Part shown: piece by piece, positions 59,824 to 64,000 of the stretch
Position numbering within the stretch: the stretch's first letter is position 1
How the letters are laid out: each line of letters begins with the position of its first letter
Source of the DNA: VXMF01 sp965206775
GTDB taxonomy: Bacteria; Acidobacteriota; Terriglobia; Bryobacterales; UBA6623
NCBI GenBank assembly: GCA_965206775.1
Contig: CBDBKU010000002.1
Location: 1,674,001-1,738,000 of the forward strand
Reading direction: 5' to 3'
DNA: 64,000 bases
The notes under the pieces: model-generated
The model's input: only the letters and a program-made list of their open reading frames with translations
Database searches by the model: none
What the model was told of the DNA's origin: nothing
Program-made: the position numbers and the translations under genes

Positions 59824-61272
59824 CTATGCCAGGATCCCGTCGATCACGTGGCCGTGCACGTCTGTCAGGCGGTAGTCGCGGCCCCCGAAGCGGTAGCTCA
59901 GGTTCTCGTGGTCAAGGCCAAGCAGGTGCAGAACCGTCGCGTGGAGATCGTGGACTGTGCACGTGTTCTCCACGACGCGGTATCCGTACTCGTCGGTCTG
60001 GCCGTAGACGAGCCCTTTCTTCAGTCCGCCTCCCGCCAGCCATAGGCTGAACCCGAACGGATTGTGATCCCGCCCGATCGTGCCCTGCGCGAACGGCGTG
60101 CGTCCGAACTCGCCCGAGAAGATGACCAGCGTCTCGTCCAGCAGCCCTCGTGCCTTGAGATCTTCCAGCAGAGCACCGACAGGCTGGTCCACCGTCAGCG
60201 CGTTCGCTCCGTGACCGAGCTCGAGCTTGTTGTGCTGGTCCCACGGATTGCCCATGCCATCCGATTTGCCCGGCGTACTGACCATCGTCAGCTCGACGAA
60301 GCGCACGCCGCGCTCGATGAGGCGCCGGGCAAGCAGGCACTGCTTGGCGTAAGCCGAGGTCGAGGGGTTTTCGGAATCGACGCCGTACAGCTTCCTTGTC
60401 GCTTCGGTCTCGCTGGCAAGATCGACCAGTTCCGGCACCGCGCTCTGCATGCGGTAGGCCGTTTCGTAGTTCGCGATTGCCGCCTCGATCGGCTCATGGC
60501 TCCCCACGCTTGCTAGAAAGCCCGCGTCCATTCGCCGAACGAAGTCCAGCTGCCTTCGCTGCCTCTGGTCGGGTTCGGACGGAACGACATTCCGGAGCGG
60601 CTCGTCGCGGCCCGGATGAATGAGGGATGCCTGATTGACGGACGGCAGGAAGCCGTTTCCCATCATGTTGATGCCGCCGTGAGGAATCCCTCCCCCTCCC
60701 GTCACGACGAAACCGGGAAGATTCCGGTTCTCGCTGCCCAGGCCGTAGGTGACCCATGCACCCATGCTCGGAAAGCCCGCGAACGGCAAGCCGCAATGGA
60801 AGTAGTAGTTGCTTTGCGCGTGCTCCATGAACTTCGCGGTCATCGAGCGGACTACGCAAAGTTCGTCGGCCATCTCGCCGATGTGCGGAAAGAGGTCGCT
60901 GACCGGAATCCCGCTCTCGCCGCGATGGCGGAATTCCCACGGGCTCGGAAAGATGTTCCCGTCGTTGTTGAACATCGTCCGCTCGGTCTTGAACGGCATC
61001 GGATCGCCCGCCTCTTTCGCAAGCCTGGGCTTGGGATCGAACGAGTCGATGTGCGACATCCCGCCGGACATGTAGCAGAAAATGACGTTCTTCACCTTCG
61101 CGGCGTAGTGGGGAGACTTGGGGCCAAACGAAGCCGCCGCACCGGCGTCTTCGGCCAGAAGAGCCGCGGCGGCCAGCATGCCGAAGCCCGTCGACGTGGT
61201 CCGGAGCATCTCCCTGCGGCCGTACCGGCGGGGAACTCGGGGCGCTCCGAGCGGATTGATCCTAGCGGACAT
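59824..61272 (-). CDS. DUF1501 protein (second copy)
   Basis: A 482-residue relative of the protein at 26261-27697. The start has RRYGRREMLRTTSTGFGM, a TAT-type signal. Landmarks are AKVKNVIFCYMSGGMSHIDS, FDPKPRLAKEAGDPM, EHAQSNYYFHCGLPFAG, GAWVTYGLGSEN, FSGEFGRTPFAQG, GRDHNPFGFSLWLAGGG and LSYRFGGRDYRLTDV. The overall motif order is the same as the first copy but the sequences differ throughout, so this is an old paralog, not a recent duplication. It overlaps the end of the DUF1553 gene by 11 bases. Confidence 0.9.
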   Translation of the reverse strand: MSARINPLGAPRVPRRYGRREMLRTTSTGFGMLAAAALLAEDAGAAASFGPKSPHYAAKVKNVIFCYMSGGMSHIDSFDPKPRLAKEAGDPMPFKTERTMFNNDGNIFPSPWEFRHRGESGIPVSDLFPHIGEMADELCVVRSMTAKFMEHAQSNYYFHCGLPFAGFPSMGAWVTYGLGSENRNLPGFVVTGGGGIPHGGINMMGNGFLPSVNQASLIHPGRDEPLRNVVPSEPDQRQRRQLDFVRRMDAGFLASVGSHEPIEAAIANYETAYRMQSAVPELVDLASETEATRKLYGVDSENPSTSAYAKQCLLARRLIERGVRFVELTMVSTPGKSDGMGNPWDQHNKLELGHGANALTVDQPVGALLEDLKARGLLDETLVIFSGEFGRTPFAQGTIGRDHNPFGFSLWLAGGGLKKGLVYGQTDEYGYRVVENTCTVHDLHATVLHLLGLDHENLSYRFGGRDYRLTDVHGHVIDGILA

Positions 61273-64000
61273 AGAGGAACTCCTTGAAGTTGAAGAGCGT
61301 GTGCGCCAGTCGGCTCCAGATCTCCGGTTCCCTCAGGACGTCGCGCTCGATGGTGCGTTCCTCTTCCGCAAGCCCGCGGACAAACGCCGTCGCGTCCGAC
61401 CGCTCGCCGGCAGTCGGCAGGCGTCCCAACGCCTTGCTGTACATGTAGTCCACCCTGCTTGCCACAGAGTGGCCCTCGCCATCGGCGAGGCGCTTGCCCC
61501 ACGTCTCGGCGGATCTGACGACGAACGGGCTGTTCATCATGGCCAGCGACTGGGCCGGGACGTTCGTCTCGTCGCGCCGGCCCCGGGTCGTGGACGGAGT
61601 CGGCTGGTCGAACACTTCCAGGAACGGATTGGTCCGGTTGCGGCGGATCTCCTGGTAGACGCTCCGCCGATTGTCGCCGTAGATGGAGGAGCCGGGTCCT
61701 TCGCGCTCGTCGTACATGTTGCGCGACGAAAGCGGCCCCCCGTACATGCTGGAGTCCAGCCTTCCCGAGACCGCAAGAATAGCGTCGCGAATGGCTTCCG
61801 CTTCCAGCCTGCGAACGGGCATGTGCTGCAGCAAGACGTTCGACGGATCGGATTCGAGCGCGGCGCGGGACGGGGTGCTGGCCATCTGGTACGCGCTTGT
61901 GGTGACGAGCAGCTCGATCAGCGCCTTGATCGACCAACCGCCTTGCACGAACCTCCCCGCGATGTAGTCGAGCAGTTCCGGATGCGAGGGCCGTTCGCCG
62001 AGGGCCCCGAAGTTGTCGGGAGTTGCGACGATGCCTCTACCGAACATATGCCCCCAGATCCGGTTTGCCATTACCCGCGATGTCAGGGGGTTGGCAGGGC
62101 TCGCCACCTCCTCGGCCAGCCGCAGTCGAACCAGGCCGGGATCCGAGTAGCTTCGTCCGCCTAATGCCGTCAGGAACCGCCTGGGCACCGCATCGCCCCG
62201 CTTCCGTGGGTCGCCGCGAACGAGGAGCGGCTGGTCGGGCGAGCCTTCTTCGATGATTCCGGGGAATCGCCGAGGCGCCGAGATCTCAGATTCCAGCCGC
62301 CTGTACTCAGCGACCAGCGGACTGGCGTCCGCGATTTCCTCGAGCGTTCTCGGCAGCAATCCTCGCCGGACGAAGTAGTCCAGGAACGCTGCTTGTCGCT
62401 CGTCCAGAGTGCCGCCGCGCCAGGCTTCCGAGACGGTCGCAATCTGGCGGGCGAGGAGCAGCCGGAGGTCGGCGGCCGACTCCGGGGCGTCTGCGTCTAG
62501 GAAGTAGAGAATCGGCTCGACAGTCGTTCGGGGCTCGCCCTTGTCGTTGTGGAACGCCACGGCCGCCGCTCCGATGGCCGACCGGCCGTGCTTCGGCCGT
62601 TCCGGGCGAGGCTCCTTCTTGCTGTCGACGGGATCCAGGACGAAGTTGGTCGAGTCCTCGCGCGTCGTGAATTCGATGTAGCCGGTGAAGCCCTTCCAGA
62701 ATTCGGTCTTCCACTGCCACCACTGCATCCTGTCGCTGCGAGGGCTGTATCGCTGATGGTAGATTCCGCCGCCCGGCAGGGGGTAGTTCTCCACGATCAG
62801 GCGCGCGAAACTCAAGTCCCCGCCCAGGACCTTGACGCTGATGTAGTCCGTGTCGATTTCGAAGCGTGGTGACTGCATCACTCCGGCGTGCTTCGTGGTC
62901 AGCAGGTGGGTGTACGCTCCGCCCGGATAGATGCCCTCGAGGACGATGTCGCCCTCGTGACGGACATGGAACTCGCCAGGTGCCGAGGGCTCCTCGCGAG
63001 TGCCCGCTCCGTGGCTGACCCACTCCTCGTAGTCTGCTCCGCTGAGATCCCAGATGCGTTCGAAGTTCCGGCTATTGAAGGCAGCTCTTGACTCGATCTC
63101 GCGATTCCACTCCTCCCGCAGCCCGTTCCAGGTCTCCAGGAACTGCCCTTCGTCCTGGTCGAGAAGCGCCATCCACGCATTCAGCGGGCTCGACTCGTCG
63201 CATGCCGCCTCCTCCATTGCTCGCTTCACGGCAAGGTCCTCGCCAGCCCAGATTCGGCGCGCTAGGCCATCCGCTACCGCGATCCACGCATCGGCGACTG
63301 TCTTGCGGATGCGATCCTTCAGGTCCCGCAGCTCGCTCGCGTGGAGATCGAGGATAGCGGGGGAGTCCACGGCTCTCATGGTCGGCCGCGCCCCGTAGAG
63401 GATGCCGAACAGTGCGTAGTAGTCGTCCTGGCTAATCGCGTCGAACTTGTGGTCATGGCAGCGAGCGCAAGACACGGTCAGGCCTTGGAATGCCTTCGAA
63501 AGCACGTCGATCTGGTTGTCTGTCCACTTGACTCGCTCTTCCCACGGGTCTACGGGTTGGTAGCCGAGCTCCACCACCCTTAGATGGGCCGTGCCGAGAA
63601 TCGATTCGTTGATGCCCTCGTCGGAATCGACGCGGGGATTCTCCAGCAGGTCTCCAGCAAGGTGCTCTCGAACGAGCTGGTCATACGGCGTGTCCGCGTT
63701 CAGGGCACGGACCAGGTAGTCGCGGTATTGCCACGCTTCCGGGACCTTCGGGTCGCCCTCGCTCCCGTGCGAGTCCGCGTACCGTACAAGATCCATCCAG
63801 TGGCGCGCCCAGCGCTCCCCGAAACGCTCCGAATCGAGCTTGCGACGAACCAGCTTGGTGTACGCGTCGGGAGACTCGTCGCGGGCAAATTCCTCGACTT
63901 CCCCCGGTTCCGGCGGCAGCCCGGTCAAGTCGAACGATAGCCGACGAACGAGAGTGCGCCGGTCAGCCGAAGCCGCCGGACGCAGTCCGTTGTCCTCGAG
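61262..64000 (-). CDS. DUF1549/DUF1553 protein, 5' end beyond the window
   Basis: At least 912 codons run from the window edge to 61262; the frame stays open to base 64000 with a leading RRLSFDLTGLPPEPGEVEEF of the PSCyt2/DUF1549 domain, so the signal and any PSCyt1 heme domain lie outside. CARCHDHKFDAISQDDYY gives a CxxCH heme motif; an inserted beta-rich region of about 250 residues (DFSEWR-type, with LLTTKHAGVMQSPRFEID) separates it from DUF1553 (NPLTSRVMANRIWGHMFGRG, ETNVPAQSLAMMNSPFV). That insertion distinguishes it from the first copy at 27719. It is coupled to the DUF1501 gene downstream. Confidence 0.9.
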   Translation of the reverse strand, partial: LEDNGLRPAASADRRTLVRRLSFDLTGLPPEPGEVEEFARDESPDAYTKLVRRKLDSERFGERWARHWMDLVRYADSHGSEGDPKVPEAWQYRDYLVRALNADTPYDQLVREHLAGDLLENPRVDSDEGINESILGTAHLRVVELGYQPVDPWEERVKWTDNQIDVLSKAFQGLTVSCARCHDHKFDAISQDDYYALFGILYGARPTMRAVDSPAILDLHASELRDLKDRIRKTVADAWIAVADGLARRIWAGEDLAVKRAMEEAACDESSPLNAWMALLDQDEGQFLETWNGLREEWNREIESRAAFNSRNFERIWDLSGADYEEWVSHGAGTREEPSAPGEFHVRHEGDIVLEGIYPGGAYTHLLTTKHAGVMQSPRFEIDTDYISVKVLGGDLSFARLIVENYPLPGGGIYHQRYSPRSDRMQWWQWKTEFWKGFTGYIEFTTREDSTNFVLDPVDSKKEPRPERPKHGRSAIGAAAVAFHNDKGEPRTTVEPILYFLDADAPESAADLRLLLARQIATVSEAWRGGTLDERQAAFLDYFVRRGLLPRTLEEIADASPLVAEYRRLESEISAPRRFPGIIEEGSPDQPLLVRGDPRKRGDAVPRRFLTALGGRSYSDPGLVRLRLAEEVASPANPLTSRVMANRIWGHMFGRGIVATPDNFGALGERPSHPELLDYIAGRFVQGGWSIKALIELLVTTSAYQMASTPSRAALESDPSNVLLQHMPVRRLEAEAIRDAILAVSGRLDSSMYGGPLSSRNMYDEREGPGSSIYGDNRRSVYQEIRRNRTNPFLEVFDQPTPSTTRGRRDETNVPAQSLAMMNSPFVVRSAETWGKRLADGEGHSVASRVDYMYSKALGRLPTAGERSDATAFVRGLAEEERTIERDVLREPEIWSRLAHTLFNFKEFLYVR

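Noticed and set aside
1..64000. CRISPR array, prophage or a complete Druantia locus
   Set aside because: No regularly spaced repeats, no cas or phage structural genes, and no druB-E or large helicase near either DruA fusion.

Overview
The window looks like a chromosomal segment of a GC-rich, Gram-negative-type bacterium, most likely an acidobacterium of the Solibacter/Bryobacter kind. That placement is inference: there is no rRNA here. It rests on paired DUF1501 and cytochrome-c-like/DUF1549/DUF1553 genes, several sulfatase-family exported proteins, a futalosine-pathway menaquinone gene (mqnE), TAT and lipoprotein signals, and scattered housekeeping genes in short, tightly overlapped operons.

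Layout. 1-6.2 kb: the end of a TPR-like gene, obg-nadD, a lone thiG, an exported sulfatase and the folate run folP-folB-folK. 6.2-6.8 kb: a decayed stretch with an AlbA_2-type helicase remnant. 6.8-16.2 kb: ddl, asnS, gltB (without gltD), a mutarotase-like protein, tRNA-Leu(CAG) and a coiled-coil/zapA pair. 16.2-31.7 kb: a sulfatase-like protein without the catalytic Cys, acpH, a DapA-like/TAXI-TRAP/DUF1445 solute-use group, then a four-gene run (cytochrome-like DUF1549/1553, DUF1501, amidohydrolase, sugar isomerase) and a broken mscS. 31.7-34.2 kb: a complete insertion sequence (IS-A). 34.2-50.8 kb: an SLC12-like transporter, a lipoprotein, a GluR0-like ligand-gated K+ channel, a PmoA-like protein, secreted and FN3 proteins, hslVU, a sulfatase, a MerR regulator, mqnE and a GOB-like class B3 metallo-beta-lactamase. 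50.9-53.3 kb: a second insertion sequence (IS-B). 53.6-64 kb: an M20 peptidase, the coupled operon fabD-fabG-trpC-ubiA, an RlmD-like methyltransferase and a second DUF1501/DUF1553 pair that runs off the window.

The most notable feature is the pair of mobile elements. Both encode a DUF4338/DruA domain (the signature domain of Druantia phage defence) fused ahead of an IS4-superfamily DDE transposase, but the transposase halves and ends belong to two different groups. IS-A (31672-34152) has 12-bp inverted ends and a 10-bp target duplication. IS-B (50911-53330) has 19-bp IS50/Tn5-like ends and an 8-bp duplication. IS-A landed on the start codon of mscS and replaced its A with a G; mscS also carries an in-frame TAA. 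The IS-B transposase is frameshifted.
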